Assembly (NCBI GenBank): GCA_015660645.1
Contig: DQKS01000093.1
Coordinates: 1 to 35,721 of the forward strand
Direction of reading: 5' to 3'
DNA: 35,721 bases
Source of the DNA: Gammaproteobacteria bacterium
Lineage (GTDB): Bacteria; Pseudomonadota; Gammaproteobacteria; Magnimaribacterales; Magnimaribacteraceae
Both the position numbers and the translations under genes were made by a program. This document shows positions 1 to 7,610 of this stretch, piece by piece (the first letter of the stretch is position 1; every line of letters starts with the position of its first letter). Under the pieces are notes generated by a model, which saw only the letters and a program-made list of their open reading frames with translations, did not search any database and was not told the origin of the DNA.

Positions 1-462
1 AATAGAATTTATAGACAGAAAGCTGGATATGAGGTTTTTTCATTATTTAAATCAAACTTAAATAATTTTTATTATATAAACAGAGGATGGATAGACAAGA
101 AAGATATACCGACTATAGGCTCAAGTAAAATAGTAAATATTCAAGGGCTATATACGCCGTTTGTAAGATTTGGACTGAGTTTGTCTAGTGAACCTTTGAC
201 ATATGACTGGCCTAAGGTTGTTCAAGAATTAAGCTTTGAACAGGCCGTTAGAGATTTAAGTGATGGCTACTACGAACTACAACCAGCAGTAATTCAACTG
301 TCTGCAGGATCTCCAGGGGCATTTGAGCCTATTTGGAAACCTACAATATTTAAAGCCTCTAGGCACTATGGGTATGCTGTGCAGTGGTTTGGATTGGCAC
401 TTGTCCTGTTAGTTGCCTATATTTATTTTGGAATACGACGGGGTAAGAATGAAAACAACTAA
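1..462 (+). CDS. SURF1-family cytochrome oxidase assembly protein (C-terminal part, 5' end outside window)
   Basis: The reading frame is open from the first base, so only the last 153 residues are present. Two SURF1 landmarks are visible: the periplasmic NRGW segment near residue 31 of the fragment, and the C-terminal HYGYAVQWFGLAL motif that runs into the second membrane helix. The fragment ends in a short basic cytoplasmic tail. SURF1/Shy1 proteins are two-helix inner-membrane factors that help insert heme A into subunit I of aa3-type cytochrome c oxidase. The four downstream genes (SCO-like protein, ctaA, ctaB, SCO1) belong to the same process, which supports the call. The next gene starts inside this one with a 14-nt overlap, which suggests translational coupling. 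A TTG at 181 is an internal codon, because the SURF1 motif NRGW lies upstream of it. Confidence 0.85.
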   Translation, partial: NRIYRQKAGYEVFSLFKSNLNNFYYINRGWIDKKDIPTIGSSKIVNIQGLYTPFVRFGLSLSSEPLTYDWPKVVQELSFEQAVRDLSDGYYELQPAVIQLSAGSPGAFEPIWKPTIFKASRHYGYAVQWFGLALVLLVAYIYFGIRRGKNENN

Positions 463-1033
463 ACAAACTTCTGGACGACTTAAAGCGGCTTTAATTTTTT
501 TAACACCTATAATAGTTTTGATAGCAAGCACAGTTCTTTTTTATAGCGGGTTCTCGCCAGATGGAAAAACTAATAACGGCATGCTTCTTGAGCCCCCAAT
601 AGAACTGAATGAGTTAAATGCCTCTGCATCCTCAGGACCAATTAATAAGAATTTTCCAGGTAGGTGGATAATAGTCCATATTTTAAATGGCGCATGTGAA
701 GAAAATTGCTGGAAAACCCTTTATTCTACGAGGCAAGTTAACATAAGGCTTGGCAAAAACAGTGCAAGAGTGGTTCGATATTTATTATTAACACAGAATG
801 CAAAATTAACAGATAGAGATGCCGAGAGACTGTCTTCTGAATACCCAATGCTTAATTTAGGAAAGGTTAGCCTAGAAGATCTTTCGCAAGAAGCTAAGGA
901 CGGATTGCCTTACAATTCCTATATTCTCTTTGACCCATTGGGCAATGGGGTGCTCATGTACGACGTTCGTCTTCCCGGCGGAGAGTTGTTAGAAGATCTA
1001 AAAAAATTATTACAAAACTCCAAAGTGGGATAG
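449..1033 (+). CDS. SCO-like thioredoxin-fold membrane protein of the cox cluster
   Basis: A 194-residue protein with one N-terminal membrane helix (about residues 12-33) and a periplasmic domain. The domain resembles a reduced SCO/thioredoxin fold: GRW at 71-73, a CEENC (CxxxC) motif at 83-87, and a C-terminal FDPLGNGVLMYD strand pair matching the IDPQG region of SCO1. The SCO copper-ligand histidine has no obvious counterpart; the equivalent stretch reads PYNSYILFDP. I start it at the ATG at 449, which overlaps the SURF1 gene by 14 nt; a TTG at 413 would only add residues that do not resemble a signal. A gene of this kind between SURF1 and ctaA is, to my knowledge, common in gammaproteobacteria, usually called hypothetical. 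A role in thiol or copper handling for the oxidase is inference from position and the CxxxC motif. Confidence 0.7.
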   Translation: MKTTKQTSGRLKAALIFLTPIIVLIASTVLFYSGFSPDGKTNNGMLLEPPIELNELNASASSGPINKNFPGRWIIVHILNGACEENCWKTLYSTRQVNIRLGKNSARVVRYLLLTQNAKLTDRDAERLSSEYPMLNLGKVSLEDLSQEAKDGLPYNSYILFDPLGNGVLMYDVRLPGGELLEDLKKLLQNSKVG

Positions 1034-1037
1034 TTCA

Positions 1038-2015
1038 ATGAATTTAAAGAATCTAACTTTATTTTCTGGTTTTTTGGGTTTTATAGTTGTTGCTTTGGGC
1101 GCATGGACAAGACTTGCTGATGCAGGTTTAGGCTGTCCTGACTGGCCAGGATGTTATGGTTTTATGACAATGCCTATAAATCCAGAAGACATAGAAATTG
1201 CTAATAGCCGATTCCCGGGCACACCTTATGAGCTAGTAAAAGCCATCCCCGAAGTTGTTCATAGATATTTTGCGGCATCCTTAGGTTTATTAATTGTAGG
1301 TATATTTTTGGCCGTAAATAAGAAGAAAGAAAACATAAAAAGCCTGAGAGTGTTGTCAGTGTTTTTAGTTTTTTGGGTTGTTTTGCAAGGGTTGTTCGGT
1401 TATTTAACAGTTAGTTTAAAGCTTTGGCCTCAAGTTGTAACAATACATTTGTTATCGGGTTTTCTTACTACTCTCATTATTTGGATTATTTATTTTAAGG
1501 TTAAGGACTTAGATAATGCTGCCAGAGAGCCTTGGGTTTTTAATATAAGAATAAAGAGACTGATAAGCATGGGGATAGTTTTAGTAGGGTTGCAGATATT
1601 TCTAGGCGCTTGGACCAGCACAAATTATGCTTCTCTATCTTGTACTGATTTTCCTCTTTGCCAGGGTCAAATATTGCCGCCAGCTAACTTCTCTGAAGGT
1701 TTTAATTTTTTTCAAAATGTTGGCCCCAATTATTTAGGCGGATTGATGGATTATGAATCAAGAGTTGCGATACATCTTACGCACCGATTAGGAGCTTTAG
1801 CTGTTACTGTTTTTTTAATCTATTTAATTTGGTCTTTATATCTGGAGGGGATAAAAAGAGTACCGGCTGTACTAGCAGGCGTGCTTGTTTTTCAAATAGG
1901 TCTAGGAATATCAAATGTTATTTTTGGCCTACCTTTATTAATAGCCGTAGCGCATAATCTAGGTGGACTCTTGCTAATAACTTGTTTGAGTGTTTTGAGA
2001 TTTAGAGACCAATAA
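1038..2015 (+). CDS. ctaA: Heme A synthase (COX15/CtaA family)
   Basis: Converts heme O to heme A by oxidising the C8 methyl group, in the inner membrane. The 325-residue protein shows the eight-helix pattern of the family: GAWTRLADAG at 21-30, cysteine pairs C33/C39 and C202/C208 in periplasmic loops, and histidines H75 (EVVHRY), H137, H246/H249 (IHLTHR) and H306 (AVAHNLGG) that match the heme ligands of CtaA/COX15. Length is in the usual range for the proteobacterial form. It begins 4 nt after the preceding stop and ends 4 nt before ctaB, so it is part of one transcription unit. Confidence 0.95.
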   Translation: MNLKNLTLFSGFLGFIVVALGAWTRLADAGLGCPDWPGCYGFMTMPINPEDIEIANSRFPGTPYELVKAIPEVVHRYFAASLGLLIVGIFLAVNKKKENIKSLRVLSVFLVFWVVLQGLFGYLTVSLKLWPQVVTIHLLSGFLTTLIIWIIYFKVKDLDNAAREPWVFNIRIKRLISMGIVLVGLQIFLGAWTSTNYASLSCTDFPLCQGQILPPANFSEGFNFFQNVGPNYLGGLMDYESRVAIHLTHRLGALAVTVFLIYLIWSLYLEGIKRVPAVLAGVLVFQIGLGISNVIFGLPLLIAVAHNLGGLLLITCLSVLRFRDQ

Positions 2016-2019
2016 TAAA

Positions 2020-2898
2020 ATGAATAGCACAAGCACTCCTATATGGAGAGACTATTTAGAATTAACCAAGCCAGGCGTTCAGGCTTTGTTGTTTGTTTCT
2101 TGCATAAGCGGAATGTTAATAGGGTCTAACTTCAGCCCGCCCTTACTAATTTTTATTTTTGGTCTTTTAGGGATTAGTTTTTTAGCTGGCTCTGCTGGTG
2201 TAATAAATCATATTTTTGATTCTGAAATAGATGCAAAGATGAACAGAACTTCATCCAGGCCGCTTGTACAAGGCTCCATAACAGAATTTTCGGCTTCTAT
2301 GTTTGCTGCAGGGCTCTATATTTCTGGAAGCTTAATGCTGCTTGTTTATGTTAATGCGTTAACGTGGATTCTTACCTCGCTTACTTTTATTTTTTATGCT
2401 TTTATTTATACAAGGTACTTAAAATTTATGACCAGTCAGAATATCGTTATAGGCGGGTTGGCAGGTGCCATGCCTCCTCTACTTGGTTGGACGGCTGTTT
2501 CAAATACTATAGAACCAAATGCCTGGTTGTTGGTCTTGATTGTTATGGTTTGGACACCGCCACATTTTTGGGCTCTTGCTGTTCACCGCGTGGAAGATTA
2601 TGCAGAAGCCGGTGTGCCAATGCTGCCGGTTCAAAAGGGCATAGCTTTTACCAAGCAACACATTCTTCTTTATACTTTATTGTTATTGGTTTCTACAATG
2701 CTTCCTTACGCAGTAGGTATGTTTCATGAATTGTACTTAGTGATAGCGTTAATTTTAGGCTTAGGTTTTCTATATTTTTCTATCAAACTTTACAGAGATG
2801 AAACCAATGCCTCTGCGATGCAAACCTTCGCTTATTCAATTTCTTATTTAGCAGTGCTTTTTGGAGCTATGCTAGTTGATCGGTATTTATATTTATGA
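2020..2898 (+). CDS. ctaB: Protoheme IX farnesyltransferase (heme O synthase)
   Basis: UbiA-superfamily prenyltransferase that adds a farnesyl group to protoheme, giving heme O for CtaA. The 292-residue protein has about nine membrane helices. The first Asp-rich motif is visible as NHIFDSEIDAKMNRT (N63, D67, D71), followed by SRPL; the conserved YTRYLK segment comes later. Its stop overlaps the start of the SCO1 gene in an ATGA junction, which points to coupled translation. The name cyoE is used for the same enzyme when it sits with a bo3 oxidase; ctaB is preferred here because the neighbours are heme A-type assembly genes. Confidence 0.95.
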   Translation: MNSTSTPIWRDYLELTKPGVQALLFVSCISGMLIGSNFSPPLLIFIFGLLGISFLAGSAGVINHIFDSEIDAKMNRTSSRPLVQGSITEFSASMFAAGLYISGSLMLLVYVNALTWILTSLTFIFYAFIYTRYLKFMTSQNIVIGGLAGAMPPLLGWTAVSNTIEPNAWLLVLIVMVWTPPHFWALAVHRVEDYAEAGVPMLPVQKGIAFTKQHILLYTLLLLVSTMLPYAVGMFHELYLVIALILGLGFLYFSIKLYRDETNASAMQTFAYSISYLAVLFGAMLVDRYLYL

Positions 2899-3530
2899 AT
2901 AAAGGTATTTTTTGGACTGTTGGTAGCTGCATAGCTTTTATGTCAGTTATTCTGGGCCTATTTTTTAACCAATGGACTACCCCAAGAGAGTTATCTGCAG
3001 AAGAGTACAAAGATTTAGGGGCTTACTTTATAGAACCAAGCAGAAACTTAACTAAATTAACCCTTATTGATGACACAAATAGCTATTTTGAGTTTCAGAA
3101 TTTTAAGGGCAAATGGAACGTCCTATTTTTTGGCTTTACGTTTTGTCCAGATATTTGCCCTGTAACCATGAAGCAACTTCAGGAAATTAAAAAAGGGCTG
3201 GGCGATGAATCAGAAAAAGTCAGGTTCTTTTTAGTCTCAGTTGATCCAATTAGAGATACCCCTGAGAAATTAAGAGTTTATTTAGATAATTTTGATGAAG
3301 AGTTTATAGGTTTGACTGGGAGGATAGATCGTATCTATAAATTTGCCACTCAAGTCAATGTGCCTTTCTCGCCCGTTGTTGAAAGCGATGACCCTTTTTA
3401 CACTGTTGACCATACTGGCAGTTTGGTCTTGATTGATCCGCAAGGCAGATATGCTGGTTTTTTCAGGGCTCCTCATGACCCAGAAAAAATTATATTAGCG
3501 TTAGAGTCTTTATTGAAAAGAAAGAATTAA
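2895..3530 (+). CDS. SCO1/SenC/PrrC copper chaperone for cytochrome c oxidase
   Basis: A 211-residue membrane-anchored thioredoxin-fold protein that delivers copper to the CuA site of cytochrome c oxidase. There is an N-terminal helix (about residues 7-25), and the copper ligands are all present: CPDIC at 84-88 and H173 in VDHTGS. The fold core GKWNVLFFGFTFCP and the SVDP strand are typical. It is the last gene of the oxidase-assembly operon and overlaps ctaB by 4 nt. The convergent DoxX gene ends only 10 nt downstream; I see no clear intrinsic terminator between them. Confidence 0.93.
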   Translation: MNKGIFWTVGSCIAFMSVILGLFFNQWTTPRELSAEEYKDLGAYFIEPSRNLTKLTLIDDTNSYFEFQNFKGKWNVLFFGFTFCPDICPVTMKQLQEIKKGLGDESEKVRFFLVSVDPIRDTPEKLRVYLDNFDEEFIGLTGRIDRIYKFATQVNVPFSPVVESDDPFYTVDHTGSLVLIDPQGRYAGFFRAPHDPEKIILALESLLKRKN

Positions 3531-3540
3531 AGCCGTTTTA

Positions 3541-3960
3541 TTATTTTTGGTTACCTTTTATTGCGAAGTAGATCCCAAGCAATAACAGAAATAACTGTTC
3601 ACTCGCAAAAAAAGTTCGCCCTTCTCCAAAAAATATACCCCAGTTTGAATGAGCGATAAGAATTGCACCTATCATGATTATCCCAATAACCCCTCCAGAT
3701 ATTCGGGTTAATAGATTTCCAATTATCCCTGAAAGCAATCCACCTAGAATAATACCTAGTCCAGCTAAGACTTCTCCCCATGCAACCATTAGAGCGGTTG
3801 GATAGCCTATGTTGGATGCTAACCATCCAGATTCATCTAAAGGTAGTTTTCCAAACCCATGCAAAAAGAAAGATATACCAAGGCCAAGCCTTATTAGCCA
3901 ATCAGCAACACCATTTAATGGTTTTGCCAGTTTTTCTAAAAAATTATTTAAAGTCTCCAT
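3541..3960 (-). CDS. DoxX family inner-membrane protein
   Basis: A 139-residue protein with four predicted membrane helices. The N-terminal RLGLGISFFLHGFGKL pattern is typical of DoxX/DoxD-like proteins, as are the later glycine-rich helices (GEVLAGLGIILGG, IMIGAILIAH). The family is loosely tied to quinone- or thiol-linked redox at the membrane; no specific reaction can be assigned here. The start ATG lies only 2 nt after the terminal stop of a degraded Bax-inhibitor-like gene, so it may once have been co-translated with it downstream of typA. Confidence 0.8.
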   Translation of the reverse strand: METLNNFLEKLAKPLNGVADWLIRLGLGISFFLHGFGKLPLDESGWLASNIGYPTALMVAWGEVLAGLGIILGGLLSGIIGNLLTRISGGVIGIIMIGAILIAHSNWGIFFGEGRTFFASEQLFLLLLGIYFAIKGNQK

Positions 3961-3962
3961 AT

Positions 3963-4211
3963 TTACCCCATTGCTTCAAGAAGTTCTAATAGTAAGTTTA
4001 TAACATCTAAGTAAATAGAAAAACCTATCTAAAAGGCCGTGTTCCAATTATTAATACCTGCATCAGATTGTTGTTTCAATCTGTTGAAGTCATAAAGCAA
4101 ATAAAAGATAAAAGTTATACTTCCAAAAATTCCCATGGCTCTTTTTTTCCAGCTAGAAAAATTAACAAATATGCTCAGCAAATTCCACGAAACAAGAATG
4201 CCTAAAGGAGA
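3963..4211 (-). pseudogene. Remnant of a Bax inhibitor-1/YccA-like membrane protein with an in-frame stop
   Basis: The gap between typA and doxX is not empty. On the minus strand one frame encodes 60 residues, a TAG at 4029-4031, then 21 residues ending in TAA at 3963-3965. The two parts read through as one protein end: a membrane helix (GIFGSITFIFYLLY), a YDFNRL segment, NNWNTAF, the stop, then IGFSIYLDVINLLLELLEAMG. YD-x-RL followed by a final SxYLDxINLxLxLL helix is the C-terminal pattern of Bax-inhibitor-1/YccA proteins. A full gene would be about 220 codons, so the N-terminal two thirds are missing (typA ends at 4223) and the rest carries a nonsense codon. Recognition is by eye, and an assembly or sequencing error at the stop cannot be excluded. 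Confidence 0.6.
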
Positions 4212-4222
4212 TTATAAAATAT

Positions 4223-6001
4223 TTAGTTTCTTTTACGAAGTCTTATAGATTTAGGTGTTACTTCAACCAACTCATCATCTTCAACGAATTCAAGGGCTTG
4301 TTCCAGCGTGTGTTGGATGTGCGGAGTGAGTATAAGGTTTTCGTCGGTTCCGGCTGCCCTTACGTTTGTTAATTGCTTTGCTTTTGTAGGATTGACAGGT
4401 AAGTCATTGTCTCTAGAGTGCAAACCAACTATCTGACCTTTGTAGACCTCATTGCCATGCCCAACGAACATTCTTCCTCTTTCTTGAAGGTTGAAGAGCG
4501 AGTAGGCCAAAGTTTTTCCAGAGATCATAGAAACGAGAACACCATTTTGCCTTTTTGCTACTTCTCCTACCTTGGCTGGACCATAATGGTCGAAAACACT
4601 AGTCATGATTCCTGTGCCGTTGGTAAGTGTTAGAAAATTAGACCTAAAACCTATCATGCCTCTTGAGGGCGCTATAAAATCAAGCTTCAGTCTTCCTCTT
4701 CCGTCGGGTTCCATATTTTGAAGATCTGCTCTTCTTAGGCCCATTTCTTCCATAATTGACCCTTGGTGCTGCTCTTCAATATCAATAACAATTTGCTCAA
4801 AAGGTTCATGAATTTCGCCGTTTATTTCTTTTTGTATAACTTCAGGTCGAGAAACACCAACTTCATAATTCTCTCTTCTCATATTTTCTATCAAAACTGA
4901 TAGGTGCAACTCTCCTCTACCAGAAACTATAAACTTATCTGGGCTATCTCCAGGCTTTACTCTTAAAGCAACATTGTGTATCAACTCTTGTTCCAGTCTT
5001 TCTTTTAAGTTCCTAGACGATATGTATTTTCCTTCTCGGCCAGCAAAAGGGGAATCATTGACTTGGAAAGTCATGCTCACAGTGGGTTCGTCAACGGAGA
5101 GAGGGGGTAGAATTTCTACGGATTCAGGATCACATATTGTGTCAGAGATGTTAAGTTTGTCTATGCCAGTTATGCAAACTATATCTCCTGCTTGAGCTTC
5201 TTTAACATCAACCCGCTCTAGCCCTCTGTAACCCATCACTTGAAGTACTCTAGCCTTCTTTTTTGAACCATCAGTACCTGCAACAATTACTTGCATGTTA
5301 GGTTTCATCTTACCTCTTTTTATGCGACCAACCCCTATAACCCCTACATAACTGTTGTAGTCAAGGGCGCTTATTTGCATTTGAGTAGGCCCTTCATCAT
5401 TTACTTCGGGGGAACTAACCTTATCTATTATTAAGTTAAGTAAAGGCGTCATGTCGTCAGCAAGATTCTGATCATCCAAACCTGCCACTCCATTTAGAGC
5501 TGAGGCATATATAATTGGGAAGTCTAATTGTTCGTCGGTTCCCCCCAACCTGTCAAATAAATCAAATACTTGATCCAAGACCCAATCTGGTCTTGCTCCC
5601 GGTCTGTCAACTTTGTTTATAACAAGAATAGGATTGAGGCCTTGATCAAATGCTTTTTGCGTTACAAATCGAGTTTGAGGCATGGGCCCTTCAACCGCAT
5701 CGACTAATAGCAATACAGAATCAACCATAGAGAGGACTCTTTCTACCTCTCCTCCAAAATCAGCGTGCCCAGGGGTATCAACGATATTAATACGATGACC
5801 ATTCCATTCTATTGAAGTATTTTTTGCAAGAATTGTGATTCCTCTTTCTCTCTCTTGATCATTTGAGTCCATGATTCTTTCAGTTGTCATGCTCTTTCTG
5901 TCCAAAGTCCCTGATTGTTGTAGTAGCCTATCGACAAGAGTAGTTTTCCCGTGATCTACATGGGCAATGATAGCTATATTTCTAAGGTTTTTAACGGTCA
6001 T
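4223..6001 (-). CDS. typA: Ribosome-associated GTPase TypA/BipA
   Basis: Translational GTPase that binds the 70S ribosome and is needed for growth under stress or cold and for late 50S assembly. The 592-residue protein has the G1 motif AHVDHGKTT near residues 13-21, G3 DTPGHADF, and G4 NKVD, followed by EF-G-like domains II, III and V and the BipA-specific C-terminal domain ending in basic residues. Length fits the family. The start ATG is directly preceded by a plausible -10 box (TATAAT at 6022-6027), giving a short leader. It is flanked downstream by the Bax-inhibitor remnant. Confidence 0.96.
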   Translation of the reverse strand: MTVKNLRNIAIIAHVDHGKTTLVDRLLQQSGTLDRKSMTTERIMDSNDQERERGITILAKNTSIEWNGHRINIVDTPGHADFGGEVERVLSMVDSVLLLVDAVEGPMPQTRFVTQKAFDQGLNPILVINKVDRPGARPDWVLDQVFDLFDRLGGTDEQLDFPIIYASALNGVAGLDDQNLADDMTPLLNLIIDKVSSPEVNDEGPTQMQISALDYNSYVGVIGVGRIKRGKMKPNMQVIVAGTDGSKKKARVLQVMGYRGLERVDVKEAQAGDIVCITGIDKLNISDTICDPESVEILPPLSVDEPTVSMTFQVNDSPFAGREGKYISSRNLKERLEQELIHNVALRVKPGDSPDKFIVSGRGELHLSVLIENMRRENYEVGVSRPEVIQKEINGEIHEPFEQIVIDIEEQHQGSIMEEMGLRRADLQNMEPDGRGRLKLDFIAPSRGMIGFRSNFLTLTNGTGIMTSVFDHYGPAKVGEVAKRQNGVLVSMISGKTLAYSLFNLQERGRMFVGHGNEVYKGQIVGLHSRDNDLPVNPTKAKQLTNVRAAGTDENLILTPHIQHTLEQALEFVEDDELVEVTPKSIRLRKRN

Positions 6002-6021
6002 GATGTTCCTAAAAAGGCGCG

Positions 6022-6027
6022 ATTATA
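6022..6027 (-). promoter_or_regulatory. typA: -10 box of the typA promoter
   Basis: On the minus strand a perfect TATAAT is followed by C-GCGCC, a GC-rich discriminator, and the typA ATG starts about 20 nt downstream. The -35 region is weak (GTAGAA at 17-nt spacing). The same TATAAT-plus-GC pattern recurs before other genes in this window. Confidence 0.5.
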
Positions 6028-6089
6028 AGCGTTTCCTAAGAAACTTCTACGAATTATTTAATTAATAGAAGTATTTATGAAACTAGAAG

Positions 6090-6569
6090 CTATTTATAAA
6101 TTTTAGATCTGTCTACCATCCCGTGAAGTAGGGGGTCGGGGCAACATAGAGTCTTGAGGGCTTCTATTTGGTTTTTTGCATTTAAAGAATAAAGCTCATT
6201 CAAGAATAACTTGGCATTTAAATTCCCCCTATGGGCAGAAATTTCAAAATACTCCAAGGCTGCAGGAAGGTCTTGATTAACGCCTTTTCCTTTGGCATAA
6301 ATTATTGCTAAATTAAAGGGAGCTTTAGAATGTCCTTGCTCGCTTGCTCTTTGATACCAATAAACAGATTTTTGTATTTCCGCACTAATTCCTCTGCCAA
6401 GAGAATAATTTATACCTGTATTGTACTGACTAACTGACACTCCTTGGGTTGCCAGTGCCAGATCATACACAAAGTCTTTTTTATCATCAGAAAATAGATT
6501 TAAAGAAAAGAATAAAAAAACACCAATGAACAAAAGGGTTTTTAAAGGATTTCTTAAACTTACTTTCAT
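6090..6569 (-). CDS. Exported Sel1-repeat protein
   Basis: A 159-residue protein with an N-terminal hydrophobic export signal (about residues 11-27), followed by Sel1-like TPR-type repeats. Two are clear: the one with GISAEIQKSVYWYQRASEQG and the one with GVNQDLPAALEYFEISAHRG, each about 36 residues. Such repeats form an alpha-helical scaffold for protein-protein contacts; no partner can be named. Its ATG overlaps the stop of the upstream oxidoreductase gene (ATGA junction), so the two are probably co-translated. Confidence 0.7.
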   Translation of the reverse strand: MKVSLRNPLKTLLFIGVFLFFSLNLFSDDKKDFVYDLALATQGVSVSQYNTGINYSLGRGISAEIQKSVYWYQRASEQGHSKAPFNLAIIYAKGKGVNQDLPAALEYFEISAHRGNLNAKLFLNELYSLNAKNQIEALKTLCCPDPLLHGMVDRSKIYK

Positions 6570-7558
6570 TCCATGCTTACTACAACCTTCCCCAAAACCT
6601 TCCTATCTTCTAATGATTTAATGGCTTTGGCTGTATCTTCCAAAGAAAAGCTTTGGCTAATAAAAGGCTTTATTTTGCCTTCGGCATGCATTGCAAAAAG
6701 CTCCTTGAAGTTTTGCGCATTTAACTCAGGTTCCATCCCTGCGAATTGACCCCAAAAAACACCAATTATTTGACATTCTTTTAGAAGAGTTAAGTTTAGG
6801 GGCATCTTTGGAATTCCTGCTGTAAAACCAATTACTAAATACTTTCCATGGCGTTTGATTGCCCGCAGCGACGGTTCAGCGTAGTCTCCTCCTACTAAGT
6901 CATAGATCATATCAACCCCGCCTCCTGAGGCTTCTTTAATATCATTCGAGAATTTTTTCTGTAAATCTCTATCCATGTCTCTTTGATAGAGAATCGTTTC
7001 ATCGGCGCCCTCTTTTTTGCACAGATCCAGTTTGTCTTGCGAAGAAGCGGCAGCAATAACTTTAGCTCCCATGGCCTTGCCTACATGAACTGCAGTTATT
7101 CCAAGACCGCCACCGGCTCCAAGAACTAATAAAGTTTGTCCTGGTTGTAGTTCGCCTCTTTGTTTTAAACCATGGTAGGTGGTGCCATAATTCAATGGAA
7201 AGCCTGCGGCCGTTTCAAAATCCATTGTTTCTGGCAGTGGCATTAGTTGCTGTTCAAAGTAGGCACCTTTTTCACAAAGCCCACCAGAACCCACACTACC
7301 CATGACTCTGTCTCCTTCTTTATACATAGTTGCACCTTCTCCAACGGATGACACAACACCTGCTAGTTCTCCTCCAGGGCTAAACGGAAATGGGGGTTTG
7401 AATTGATAAAGTCCTTGAACAATTAAAACATCAGGAAAACTAATTCCTGTTGCTTTTATATCAACGACCACTTGACCAGGTCCTGCAACAGGGTCAGCAA
7501 CATTTTCAATCTTATGGGATTCAACCGGTCCAAATTCGTTACAAACAAATGCTTTCAT
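6566..7558 (-). CDS. Zinc-independent NADPH:quinone oxidoreductase-like MDR protein
   Basis: A 330-residue member of the medium-chain dehydrogenase/reductase superfamily. The N-terminal GroES-like domain carries GTGISFPDVLIVQG-type residues in place of zinc ligands. The Rossmann domain has LVLGAGGGLGITAVHVGKAM near residue 145 and a following AAASSQDK segment suited to an NADP phosphate. No structural zinc cysteine cluster is seen, consistent with the quinone reductase/crotonyl-CoA-reductase-like branch. The true substrate is unknown. An SD-like GAGG lies just upstream of the ATG. Confidence 0.85.
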   Translation of the reverse strand: MKAFVCNEFGPVESHKIENVADPVAGPGQVVVDIKATGISFPDVLIVQGLYQFKPPFPFSPGGELAGVVSSVGEGATMYKEGDRVMGSVGSGGLCEKGAYFEQQLMPLPETMDFETAAGFPLNYGTTYHGLKQRGELQPGQTLLVLGAGGGLGITAVHVGKAMGAKVIAAASSQDKLDLCKKEGADETILYQRDMDRDLQKKFSNDIKEASGGGVDMIYDLVGGDYAEPSLRAIKRHGKYLVIGFTAGIPKMPLNLTLLKECQIIGVFWGQFAGMEPELNAQNFKELFAMHAEGKIKPFISQSFSLEDTAKAIKSLEDRKVLGKVVVSME

Positions 7559-7610
7559 ATTTTTCCTCTATCTAAAATTATTTATCAAGTTACCTTTTCT
7601 TTAAAAAACG

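Noticed and set aside
2364-2729. 121-codon frame inside ctaB
   Set aside because: An out-of-frame shadow of the multi-pass membrane protein, with no start context or domain.
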